The notes beneath the pieces are model-generated. The model was given only the letters and a program-made list of their open reading frames with translations. It ran no database searches and was not told the DNA's origin. Position numbers and translations under genes: made by a program. Shown in pieces: positions 37,594 through 44,966 of a DNA stretch of 44,966 nucleotides; the stretch's first letter is position 1; the number at the start of each line of letters is the position of its first letter. The DNA comes from Burkholderiales bacterium (GTDB lineage Bacteria; Pseudomonadota; Gammaproteobacteria; Burkholderiales; Burkholderiaceae_C). The stretch spans positions 1-44,966 of the forward strand of contig CANCFV010000019.1 in the NCBI GenBank assembly GCA_947377275.1, given 5' to 3'.

Positions 37594-39978
37594 ATGGCAG
37601 GTGCGTCTCCTCCGTCCTTCGACCCCAAAGGGTCACCCTGGCGCCAGCGATGGCAGCAGGTGCTAACCGATGTCACGCCTCAGATGGCCATCGATGGTCC
37701 CATGGCGTCGCACTTCCGTGCGCGCCAGATCCAGGCGCTGCTCAGCCTTTTGCCCCTGATCATGGTGGGCAACGCCGCCAACACCTTGGCGTTTTGCTGG
37801 GCGTTTTGGGCGCAAGTGCCACACCTCTGGTTGGGCATCTGGTGCCTGACCTCCACCTTGTCACTGCCCGTGGCGGCCATCTGGTGGCGCTCCTTGATCA
37901 AACGTGGCGCGCGTGCGGTGGCATCCGGCGCCTCGGTGCGCTTGGTTGTCGTGCACGTGATCTGTTTCGCGGTGTTCTGGTCCCTGGTGCCCCTGGTGGT
38001 GTTCCCGAAGGCCGATCACAACAGCGCCATGCTGATTTCATCCGTGGTGGTGGGCACCATCTGCGGCGGGGGGTTCATGCTCAGCCCCATGGTGCTTGCG
38101 TCGGTCGCCTACGTGCTGACCCTGTCTGCGGCCTGCGTGTTGGGGTTGTGGCAGTCGAACTACGGCAATGTGCTGACCCTGACGGGCTTGCTGGGCGTGT
38201 ACGCCGGCGTGATGTGCGGGGTGGGCTACGCCAACGGCAAGGTTTTCATGAGCCGCTTGAGGGCCGAGTCAGAAACCGAGCGGCAAAAACAGCTGATCGA
38301 CCTGCTGCTGCGCGACTTTGAGGAAAACGCCTCTGACTGGCTGTGGGAAATTTCACCCTCGGGCCACCTGCGTCATGTCTCCGCGCGCCTGGCCCAATCC
38401 TTCGGGGCGCCTGCGCGCACCTTGATCCAGCGCTCTTTCCTGGAGATGCTGGGCAACATGCTCCCTCCGGACGACCCGGAGGCCAGCGCCGCCTTGGTCA
38501 AGCTGACCAGCCACATCCGACTGGGGCAGCCTTTCCGTGATCTGGAAATGGCCGTCGAGGTGGGGCACGACGTGCATTGGTGGTCTTTGTCGGCCAAACC
38601 TTTGCATGACGAGAGCGGCCGTGCAGCGGGTTGGCGCGGTGTGGGCGCTGACATCACCCACACCCGCCATGCGCGTGACGAGCTGGCCCGCCTGGCGAAC
38701 TTTGACGCGCTCACCGGCTTGGCCAACCGCCACCGTTTCAGCACGGAGCTGGACCGCTTGGCCGCCAGCACGGAAACACCCAGCCGCCCTTGTGCGCTGC
38801 TGTTCCTGGACCTTGACAACTTCAAGCACATCAACGACACGCTGGGCCACAGCGTGGGCGACCAGTTGCTGCGCCGCGTGGGCGCACGGCTGAAGTCCTG
38901 CGTGGTGGAGGGCGACCTGCTGGCCCGGCTGGGTGGCGACGAGTTCGCCCTGCTGACCTGGCGATACACCACCCCCGCGGAGGCGGGCGCCTTGGCCGAA
39001 CGCTTGCTGGTGCTGCTGGCCGACCCGTGTCAGCTCGATGACGTGCTGGTCGAGGTGCGTGCCAGCGTGGGCGTGTCTCTGGCCCCTCGCGATGGTCGAG
39101 ACCCGCAAGCCTTGCTGCAGTACGCCGACCTGGCGCTCTACGCCGCCAAGGCCGCCGGCCGCAACACCTACCGGTTTTTCGAGCCTGACATGGCGCAGAG
39201 CGCGCAGGCTCGTGCGCTGTTGCTGCGCGAGCTTGGCCAGGCCTTGGCCACCGACCAGTTCCGCGTGTTCTTCCAGCCTCAGATGAAGCTGGGCACGGGC
39301 GAGGTCATTGGCTTTGAGGCCTTGGTGCGCTGGCAGCACTCCGAGCGCGGGCTGATCGGACCGGGAGAGTTCATCCCCGTGGCCGAAGAGACCGGTCAGA
39401 TCGTGCCTTTGGGCAACTGGGTGTTGCGCGAGGCCTGTCGCCTGGCCATGGACTGGCCTGCCCACCTGCGGGTGGCCGTCAACCTGTCGGCCGTGCAGTT
39501 CCGCAGCTCTGCGGTCATCGACCTGGTCGATGAGGCCTTGGCCAATTCTGGCCTTGCGCCCGAGCGGCTGGAGATCGAGATCACCGAATCTGCCCTGATT
39601 GAAGACCACGAAGGCGCACAGGCCACCCTGGTTGCGCTGCGCAGCCGAGGCGTGCGGGTGGCGCTCGACGACTTTGGCACCGGTTACTCGTCGTTGGCCT
39701 ACCTGCGTCGCTTCCCGATGGACAAGCTCAAGATCGACGGCATGTTCGTGCGCTCCTTGGACACCGACCAAGACGCGCAGGCGGTGGTCACGGCCATCAT
39801 CAGCCTGGCACAGGCCTTGCGCCTCGACACAACGGCCGAAGGCATCGAAACGTCCGAGCAATTGGTCATGCTGCGCGCCCTGGGCTGCGATGACGTGCAG
39901 GGCTACTTGATTTCCAAGCCCATGCCCAGCACCGACGTGGCGGCCTACCTCGAGCGCACCAGCGTGACCATGGCATGA
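37594..39978 (+). CDS. Membrane PAS-GGDEF-EAL cyclic-di-GMP enzyme
   Basis: An inner-membrane signalling protein of 794 residues. The N-terminus carries about six hydrophobic helices (residues 45-215) as a sensor, followed by a PAS-like domain (about 235-365, with ASDWLWEISPSGHLRHVS), a GGDEF domain (about 370-530) with an intact GGDEF at 447-451 and RLGGDEFALL, and an EAL domain (about 545-790). EAL residues look intact: Glu575 in GFEALVRW, VNLSAVQF, ITESALIED, LDDFGTGYSS, KIDGMFV, AEGIET and QGYLISKPM. It may thus both make and degrade cyclic-di-GMP. No ribosome binding site is obvious before ATG 37594. epsE starts 161 bases downstream. Confidence 0.94.
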   Translation: MAGASPPSFDPKGSPWRQRWQQVLTDVTPQMAIDGPMASHFRARQIQALLSLLPLIMVGNAANTLAFCWAFWAQVPHLWLGIWCLTSTLSLPVAAIWWRSLIKRGARAVASGASVRLVVVHVICFAVFWSLVPLVVFPKADHNSAMLISSVVVGTICGGGFMLSPMVLASVAYVLTLSAACVLGLWQSNYGNVLTLTGLLGVYAGVMCGVGYANGKVFMSRLRAESETERQKQLIDLLLRDFEENASDWLWEISPSGHLRHVSARLAQSFGAPARTLIQRSFLEMLGNMLPPDDPEASAALVKLTSHIRLGQPFRDLEMAVEVGHDVHWWSLSAKPLHDESGRAAGWRGVGADITHTRHARDELARLANFDALTGLANRHRFSTELDRLAASTETPSRPCALLFLDLDNFKHINDTLGHSVGDQLLRRVGARLKSCVVEGDLLARLGGDEFALLTWRYTTPAEAGALAERLLVLLADPCQLDDVLVEVRASVGVSLAPRDGRDPQALLQYADLALYAAKAAGRNTYRFFEPDMAQSAQARALLLRELGQALATDQFRVFFQPQMKLGTGEVIGFEALVRWQHSERGLIGPGEFIPVAEETGQIVPLGNWVLREACRLAMDWPAHLRVAVNLSAVQFRSSAVIDLVDEALANSGLAPERLEIEITESALIEDHEGAQATLVALRSRGVRVALDDFGTGYSSLAYLRRFPMDKLKIDGMFVRSLDTDQDAQAVVTAIISLAQALRLDTTAEGIETSEQLVMLRALGCDDVQGYLISKPMPSTDVAAYLERTSVTMA

Positions 39979-40044
39979 CGACGGTGTGCACGCGGGAACC
40001 TTCTGAGCGGCAGTGTGTCGATCAGGGCATGAGCTTGCAACGAC

Positions 40045-40074
40045 TTGGCCACATTTGTCGTGGCTGGGTGATAC
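40045..40074 (+). promoter_or_regulatory. Possible epsE promoter
   Basis: TTGGCC (40045-40050) and TGATAC (40069-40074) are 18 bases apart in the 161-base gap before epsE. The matches are moderate, so this is a candidate only. Confidence 0.3.
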
Positions 40075-40139
40075 ATTGGCTCATTGGTACAGGGCCGCGT
40101 TCAGCAGGCCTTTCATCTTTCGACAGAGGACATTTTCTT

Positions 40140-40955
40140 ATGAAGTGGATGCGTGACATGGCTCGGTGGCTGTTGGCCACCATGCTGATGGTGGTGGGCT
40201 TGAGCGCCCAAGCGGCAAGCCAGAGCGAGTACGTGCTGGGCTCGGGTGACCAGATCCGGATCACCGTGTACCAAAACGTCGACCTGTTGCTTGAAACGCG
40301 CATCACCGAAGGCGGCACGATCTCCTACCCCTTGCTTGGCACGATCAAGCTGGGTGGTTTGTCGGTGGCCGATGCAGAAAAGAAAATCGCCACCGGCTTG
40401 AGGGACGGAAATTTCCTCAAACAGCCGCAAGTGTCGATTTTGCTGATGACGGCCGCTTCGAGTCAGGTCACGGTGTTGGGGCAGGTGAACCGCCCCAGCC
40501 GTTACCCTTTGGTGGCTGGCAACCAGCGCCTGAGCGAGATCATGGGTGCCGCCGGTGGCATCGTGCCGGGTGTGGGCTCTGACATCGTCGTGGTGTCTGG
40601 CGTTCGCAACGGCAAGCCTTTCCGCAAGGAAATCGACTTCCCCAAGGTGTTCGCATCGACCGGCACCCAGGAAGACTTCTTGATGGAAAACGGCGACACC
40701 GTCTGGGTGGACCGTGCGCCACAGGTTTACATCTATGGCGAAGTGCAGCGTCCCGGCGCGCAGATCCTGCCGCGTGATGCGACTTTGCTGCAAGCCCTGG
40801 CCACGGCCGGCGGCCTGACCCTGCGTGGCACGCAGCGAGGCATCCGCATCCACCGCCGCGACGAAGCGTCTGGCGAGGTCAAGATCTTGCAGCTGGACGT
40901 CAACGACAAGCTGCAGCCCAACGACATCATCTACGTCAAGGAAAGCCTGTTCTGA
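40140..40955 (+). CDS. epsE: EpsE-family polysaccharide export protein
   Basis: An exported protein of the Wza/OPX class that takes part in moving extracellular polysaccharide across the envelope. The 271-residue product has a signal peptide (cleavage near LSAQAASQS) without a lipobox, a polysaccharide export domain (about 28-110, with YVLGSGDQIRITVYQN and GTISYPLLGTIKLGGLSVAD) and SLBB-type domains (about 115-265). The C-terminus (IYGEVQRPGAQILPRD, RGTQRGIRIHRRDEA, NDIIYVKESLF) is characteristic of EpsE of Methylobacillus-type eps clusters. AGAGGA precedes ATG 40140. No other capsule or eps gene is visible, and a terminator follows at once, so it stands alone here. Confidence 0.92.
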   Translation: MKWMRDMARWLLATMLMVVGLSAQAASQSEYVLGSGDQIRITVYQNVDLLLETRITEGGTISYPLLGTIKLGGLSVADAEKKIATGLRDGNFLKQPQVSILLMTAASSQVTVLGQVNRPSRYPLVAGNQRLSEIMGAAGGIVPGVGSDIVVVSGVRNGKPFRKEIDFPKVFASTGTQEDFLMENGDTVWVDRAPQVYIYGEVQRPGAQILPRDATLLQALATAGGLTLRGTQRGIRIHRRDEASGEVKILQLDVNDKLQPNDIIYVKESLF

Positions 40956-40978
40956 TCTGAACCGGCTTCGCCAATGAC

Positions 40979-41011
40979 AAAGGCCCGAGGTGCAAACCCC
41001 GGGCCTTTTTT
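40979..41011 (+). terminator. Intrinsic terminator after epsE
   Basis: AAAGGCCCG and CGGGCCTTT form the outer stem, closed by further GG/CC pairs around a short loop, and followed by a run of T. It lies between the convergent epsE and rsmB-type genes; the T tract suits the plus strand best. Confidence 0.85.
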
Positions 41012-41044
41012 GTGCCCGGTGGCATCAGACCGGGGCTGTCTGCC

Positions 41045-42310
41045 TCAGGCCTTCTTTTCCCAGGCCGCGGCGTAGAAGCCGTCCGTGTGGTGCACATGCG
41101 GCCACAGGCGCAGGTGGCCTGCGGGTGTCACCAGGGATTCGGCGTTCTCGACGCCGGCGGCTTCGAGCTTCTCGCGGGCATCCACCGGAATGAAGTCAGG
41201 GTGCGCCTCACTGAAAGCGTTGGCAATCACCTCGTTTTCGGCCGGCATCAGGCTGCACGTGGCGTAGACCAGGCGGCCGCCGGGCTTGAGCAAGCGCGCG
41301 GCGCTGTTGAGGATGGCCGTTTGCTTGGCCTGCAGCTCTTCGATGGCCTTGGGGCTTTGGCGCCACTTCAGGTCAGGGTTGCGGCGCAGGGTGCCCAGCC
41401 CCGAGCAGGGTGCGTCGACCAGCACACGGTCGATCTTGCCGCTCAGTCGCTTGATGCGATCATCGCGCTCGTGGGCGATTTGGGTGGCGTACACGTTCGA
41501 CAGGCCACTGCGCGCGAGGCGGGGCTTGAGGTTTTCCAGGCGGTGCCCGGACACGTCAAAGGCGTACAGGCGGCCGGTGTTGCGCATCATGGCGCCCAGG
41601 GCCAAAGTTTTGCCACCGGCACCGGCGCAGAAGTCCACCACCATTTCGCCGCGCTTGGCGCCGGTCAGCAGGGCCAGCAACTGGCTGCCTTCGTCTTGCA
41701 CCTCAACCTGGCCTTCCAAGTACAGGGGCAGCTTTTGCAGCGCGGGCTTGCCCTCGATGCGGATGCCGGTGGGCGCATAGGGCGTGGGCTGGGCTGGGAT
41801 GCCCGTGGCCACCAGGGCCTCGATCACGGCATCGCGTTTGGCTTTGACGGCGTTGACGCGCAGGTCCAGAGCGGCGCCGGCCGACAGCGTTTCAACCAAG
41901 GCCCAAAAGCCCTCGGCGCCGAGCTGGTCGCGCAGGTTGTTCGAAAGCCAGTCGGGCAGGTTGTGCTTGAGCTTGTCTTGCAGGGTGCTGCGGTCGATTT
42001 TTTGGGTGCGTGCCAGCCAGCCAGCCTCGTCAATCGTGACGGCCTTTTTCAGCACATGCGCTTCGCCCTGCCAGGCGAGGATGGCCAGTCGGCGGTCCAG
42101 CGGGCCATGCCCGGATTGGGCCAAGTGAGCCCACAGCAGGCGCTGACGCAGCACCGCATACGCGGTCTCGGCCAGGGCATGGCGCTCGCGCTGGCCCAGC
42201 TCTTTGTGAGAGCGGAAGAAGTACGAAACGATGGTGTCGGCGGGGGCGTCGAGCTTGAGGACCTCATGGACGAGGCGCGCAGTGAGGTCGAGTAGGGCGT
42301 TTGGGTGCAT
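41045..42310 (-). CDS. rsmB: RsmB-family 16S rRNA m5C methyltransferase
   Basis: A SAM-dependent RNA methyltransferase of the RsmB/RsmF (NOP2/Sun) family that makes 5-methylcytosine, probably in 16S rRNA. The 421-residue protein has an N-terminal helical region (NusB-like in RsmB) and a catalytic domain from about 195. Motif I is VDFCAGAGGKT at 225-235. The two catalytic cysteines are Cys302 in DAPCSGLGTLRRNPD and Cys352 in YATCSLMPAENE. C-terminal GHLRLWPHVHHTDGFYAAAW is a family signature. The symbol is by family and length; assignment to RsmB over another m5C methyltransferase of the same group is likely but not proven. It is divergent from the AraC-family gene. Confidence 0.87.
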   Translation of the reverse strand: MHPNALLDLTARLVHEVLKLDAPADTIVSYFFRSHKELGQRERHALAETAYAVLRQRLLWAHLAQSGHGPLDRRLAILAWQGEAHVLKKAVTIDEAGWLARTQKIDRSTLQDKLKHNLPDWLSNNLRDQLGAEGFWALVETLSAGAALDLRVNAVKAKRDAVIEALVATGIPAQPTPYAPTGIRIEGKPALQKLPLYLEGQVEVQDEGSQLLALLTGAKRGEMVVDFCAGAGGKTLALGAMMRNTGRLYAFDVSGHRLENLKPRLARSGLSNVYATQIAHERDDRIKRLSGKIDRVLVDAPCSGLGTLRRNPDLKWRQSPKAIEELQAKQTAILNSAARLLKPGGRLVYATCSLMPAENEVIANAFSEAHPDFIPVDAREKLEAAGVENAESLVTPAGHLRLWPHVHHTDGFYAAAWEKKA

Positions 42311-42483
42311 GGGCCCGATTATCCCGCGGACGCTCAGGCTGTGGGGGAGATCCCGCGGTTTTGGTGCTTTGGTGATATTTCTTGACCAGTTGCGCCAAAT
42401 TTGACGCTGCGGTCTAGTATCTAGCCCGGATGGCGCAAGGCCAGTTGGGGTCGCATCATGCGAGGCTAGTGGAGTGAGTCACC

Positions 42484-43515
42484 ATGGCCGAAACACGCGT
42501 TGCCGCGTCATACGCACAGTTGTTGTACGACTACCTGGAATCCCAGGGGTTGCCTGCCGAACGCGTGCTGGGCGCGCACCGCCCCGAGCCGTCTCAGCAT
42601 TTCGTGCCCATGTCCGAGTGGCAGCAGTGGCTCAAGCGGGTCGACGAACTGGAGCAGCGACCCGGTCTGGGCTTGCGCATCGCCGAAGGCATCAGTCCCA
42701 GGCATTTCGGCGTGGTGGGATATGCCGCGCTGGCGTGCGACACCTTGATGTCCGCTTTGAAGCGCATGGAGCGTTTCCACACCTCGGTGTACGACGTGAA
42801 CCCGCCCGTGGTCACCCTGTTGCCTGACGGCGTGGCCATTGAATGGGGCGTGGCGCGTGGACGCCCGGGTGCTTTGGTGGACGAAACGGCGATTGCCTCG
42901 CTCGTGCAGCTCGCGCGTGACATGGCGGGGCGGTTTTTGCCCGTTCAGCGCGTGAGCTTTGTCAATCCGACGCCATCCACGGCCCAGCCTTATGAAGATT
43001 TCTTCGGTGGTGAGGTGCGTTTCAATGCGCCCGTGACCCAGCTGATTTTCGCCCCTCAATGGCTGGCGCTGCCGCTGCGCAAGTCTGATCCGGCCTTGCT
43101 GGCGCTGTTGGACCAGCAGGCCGAGCAGTTGTTGCGCGAGGTGGCCTCGGTGCCAGCGATGGTCGATGCCTGGCGGCGCACCCTGGTGCCTTTGATCCGC
43201 GAAGGGCGCACCTCCTTGGCGGCGCTGGCCGATGCCCACCACACCAGCCCACGCAGTTTGCAAAGGCGCTTGGCGGAGCAGGGCACGAGCTTTCAGCAAT
43301 TGCTCGATGACACCCGACAGCATTTGGCCGAGCGCCACCTGCAAGATGGGCATCTCGAAATCGCCGAAATTGCGCTGTTGCTGGGCTACTCCGAGCAGAG
43401 CGCCTTCACGCGGGCCTTTCGCGCCTGGACCGGTCAGGCGCCCGCCAAGTGGCGTAAACGGCAGGCGGTTGATGCGGTGCAGCCTCAGCGGGGCGGCGTG
43501 GCTCACGCGGCATGA
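42484..43515 (+). CDS. AraC-family transcriptional regulator
   Basis: A DNA-binding regulator of 343 residues. The N-terminal part (about 20-210) matches the AraC-type ligand-binding domain found in OruR/ArgR-like regulators, with the segment PRHFGVVGYAALACDTLMSALKRM. The C-terminal part (about 235-325) is the double helix-turn-helix domain, with TSLAALADAHHTSPRSLQRRL for the first and EIALLLGYSEQSAFTRAFRAW for the second. It converges with amiE (16 bases between stops), so it may control amiE, though many such pairs are unrelated. The ligand is unknown. GGAGTGAG lies upstream of the ATG. Confidence 0.93.
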   Translation: MAETRVAASYAQLLYDYLESQGLPAERVLGAHRPEPSQHFVPMSEWQQWLKRVDELEQRPGLGLRIAEGISPRHFGVVGYAALACDTLMSALKRMERFHTSVYDVNPPVVTLLPDGVAIEWGVARGRPGALVDETAIASLVQLARDMAGRFLPVQRVSFVNPTPSTAQPYEDFFGGEVRFNAPVTQLIFAPQWLALPLRKSDPALLALLDQQAEQLLREVASVPAMVDAWRRTLVPLIREGRTSLAALADAHHTSPRSLQRRLAEQGTSFQQLLDDTRQHLAERHLQDGHLEIAEIALLLGYSEQSAFTRAFRAWTGQAPAKWRKRQAVDAVQPQRGGVAHAA

Positions 43516-43530
43516 AGGCTTCGTCCCTGG

Positions 43531-44571
43531 CTATTGCGACTTGAGCCTCGCATCGTTGGGGATGCCCTCGATCGGGCACTCCGAGGTGCCGACGGTGGGC
43601 CGGGTGATGGCTTCGACCATCTTTTGTGTCCCCTCGGGATCTTTGATCCACTTCTCGTAAAACTCGAACGGGCAGGTGGCCACGCCCTTGTCACCTTCAC
43701 CCGAATTGATCATGCCGGTGTAGCCCCGGTGCAGCAGCTTGAACAGGTGGTTCTCTGACTGCCCGGTGCTGCGCGCATCGCGGATCAAGCGCTTGCTCAA
43801 GGCGGCGTACTGGATGCCGTATTCCTCTTCGCCACACTCGCCCAATGTGCGCCCGTCAAAGCCGATGATGGCCGAGTGCCCGAAGTAGCTGTAGACGCCG
43901 TCAAAGCCTGCGGCATTGGCCACCGCCACATAGGTGTTGTTGGCCCATGCCATGGCCTTGGCCATGAGCACCTGCTGGTCTTTGGCGGGGTACATATAGC
44001 CTTGGCAGCGCACGACCAGCTCGGCGCCGCGCATGGTGCAGTCGCGCCAGATTTCGGGGTAGTTGCCATCGTCGCAAATGATCAGGCTGATCTTCATGCC
44101 CTTGGGGCCGTCGGACACATAGGTTTTGTCGCCGGGATACCAGCCTTCAATGGGCGTCCACGGCATGATCTTGCGGTACTTCTGGACGATCTCACCTTCA
44201 GGGTTCATGAGGATGAGGGTGTTGTAGGGCACCTTCTTCGGGTGCTCTTCATGGCGCTCACCAGTCAGTGAGAACACGCCCCAGACCTTGGCGTTGCGGC
44301 AGGCCTGCGCGAAGATCTCGGTCTCGTCACCGGGGATGGTGGCGGCCGTGTCCATCATCTCCTGCTTGTCATACATGATCCCGTGGGTGCTGTACTCGGG
44401 GAAGATGACGAGGTCCAGGCCTGGCAGCCCGAGCTTCATGCCCTCGATCATCTGCCGTATCTTGTGCGCGTTTTCAAGCACCTCGGCCTTGGTGTGCAGC
44501 CGAGGCATCTTGTAGTTGACGACGGCGACGCCTACGGTGTCGTCACTGCTGGAGATATCGCCGTGAAGCAT
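43531..44571 (-). CDS. amiE: Aliphatic amidase
   Basis: The enzyme hydrolyses short aliphatic amides such as acetamide and propionamide to the acid and ammonia, giving carbon and nitrogen. The 346-residue protein has the same length as Pseudomonas AmiE and keeps the nitrilase-superfamily triad at the same numbers: Glu59 in FPEYS, Lys134 in KYRKIMPW and Cys166 in [11 protein letters not shown]. The opening [20 protein letters not shown] and the segment [20 protein letters not shown] also match the AmiE group and separate it from formamidase AmiF, although these enzymes are close. AGGAG precedes the ATG. It is divergent from the partial secreted-protein gene, with 253 bases between them. Confidence 0.95.
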   Translation of the reverse strand: MLHGDISSSDDTVGVAVVNYKMPRLHTKAEVLENAHKIRQMIEGMKLGLPGLDLVIFPEYSTHGIMYDKQEMMDTAATIPGDETEIFAQACRNAKVWGVFSLTGERHEEHPKKVPYNTLILMNPEGEIVQKYRKIMPWTPIEGWYPGDKTYVSDGPKGMKISLIICDDGNYPEIWRDCTMRGAELVVRCQGYMYPAKDQQVLMAKAMAWANNTYVAVANAAGFDGVYSYFGHSAIIGFDGRTLGECGEEEYGIQYAALSKRLIRDARSTGQSENHLFKLLHRGYTGMINSGEGDKGVATCPFEFYEKWIKDPEGTQKMVEAITRPTVGTSECPIEGIPNDARLKSQ

Positions 44572-44824
44572 GGTGCGCTCCTGATGGTTGCCAAGATGAC
44601 CAGTTCATTGTGGGAATCACAGCTCAGCGGGCCAATACGTTGTTTGACGTAGTGCCGCAGACGGAGGCTGTCGTTTGACGATCATCAACCCTTCTCGTGA
44701 TTTGGTCGCAGGCTTAATGGAAGCTTGCTGCCCGCGTTGACAACGTGGTTTCGATTGAGTGCAATGGCGATGCTCTGGCGCGGGAGCCCCGCGTGTCTTT
44801 CGAACAATGAATGGAGAAGACGCC

Positions 44825-44966
44825 ATGTTCAAGTTGACTTCGATGGCCGCAGGCCTGGCCTTGATGGCCCTTCCCGGGTGGTCTGCAGCGTCCACATTCG
44901 GATCGCTGGCCAATTTCGACACGGTCAATGACACAGGCTCCACGGCCCATGGCTTTGAGATTGAGC
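44825..44966 (+). CDS. Secreted protein, 3' partial, function unknown
   Basis: A reading frame opens at ATG 44825 and runs off the window end (47 full codons). It starts with a clear Sec signal peptide, MFKLTSMAAGLALMALPGWS followed by AAS, with cleavage near residue 22. The mature part begins STFGSLANFDTVNDTGSTAHGFEIE, an opening that recalls secreted proteins with C-terminal sorting signals, but the family cannot be named from this fragment. GGAGAAGA lies just upstream as a ribosome binding site. The 253-base gap before it, shared with amiE, has two TTTGACG copies (near 44643 and 44671) and no gene. Confidence 0.7.
   Translation, partial: MFKLTSMAAGLALMALPGWSAASTFGSLANFDTVNDTGSTAHGFEIE

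Noticed and set aside
41012-42295. 427-codon plus-strand frame opposite the rsmB-type gene
   Set aside because: The minus-strand frame has all catalytic motifs of the m5C methyltransferase family; the plus-strand frame is compositionally biased and starts within a terminator region.

Overview
The window is a chromosomal stretch of a GC-rich betaproteobacterium, most likely Burkholderiales of the Comamonadaceae type. This is inferred from the gene content: an mla lipid-transport operon with vacJ/mlaA inside it, an EpsE-type export protein, and rpoH carrying a CIRCE element. No rRNA, tRNA, insertion sequence, CRISPR array or prophage was seen. Gene density is high, and only two stretches longer than 300 bases lack an intact gene.

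Layout. 1-1275: the end of gltD (glutamate synthase small subunit), closed by an intrinsic terminator. 1385-5442: mlaF-E-D-A-C-B, the retrograde phospholipid transport system, packed as one operon. 5476-10422: sugar phosphate metabolism, with zwf divergent from tal-pgi and a HAD phosphatase. 10435-11425: rpoH (sigma-32), whose promoter lies under a perfect CIRCE operator, so HrcA probably feeds into the sigma-32 response. 11504-12202: an exported protein built from two copies of one domain, divergent from the next operon.

12514-27062: the main accessory block. It holds a 3450-residue repeat-rich adhesin with RTX-type calcium motifs and its own type I secretion system (TolC-like outer membrane protein, ABC exporter, HlyD-family adaptor), joined by overlapping or nearly touching genes. 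The adhesin has an ordered architecture. A nine-domain block (one B, one C, seven A-type Ig-like domains) occurs twice in tandem (2361 and 2367 bp). It is followed by a C-terminal module of about 737 residues that also occurs twice (2202 and 2220 bp). A transglutaminase-like cysteine hydrolase follows.

28179-33064: an RcnA-type nickel/cobalt exporter, an exported protein of unknown function, a DUF1295 membrane protein, an SDR enzyme of the PECR (enoyl-CoA reductase-like) type, a decayed acyl-CoA dehydrogenase fragment and a DMT exporter. 33192-40955: two cyclic-di-GMP proteins (EAL-CBS-GGDDF and membrane-PAS-GGDEF-EAL) flank maeB (malic enzyme with a phosphotransacetylase domain). They are followed by an orphan epsE polysaccharide export gene with its own terminator. 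41045-44966: an RsmB-family rRNA methyltransferase, an AraC-family regulator convergent with the aliphatic amidase amiE, and the start of a secreted protein cut by the window end.

Taken together, the adhesin secretion operon, EpsE and the two cyclic-di-GMP enzymes suggest a surface-attachment theme, but regulatory links between them are inference only. I found no clearly new defence or mobile system. The strongest unusual items are the twice-duplicated adhesin, the CIRCE-controlled rpoH, perfect inverted repeats in two leaders, and the acyl-CoA dehydrogenase relic.
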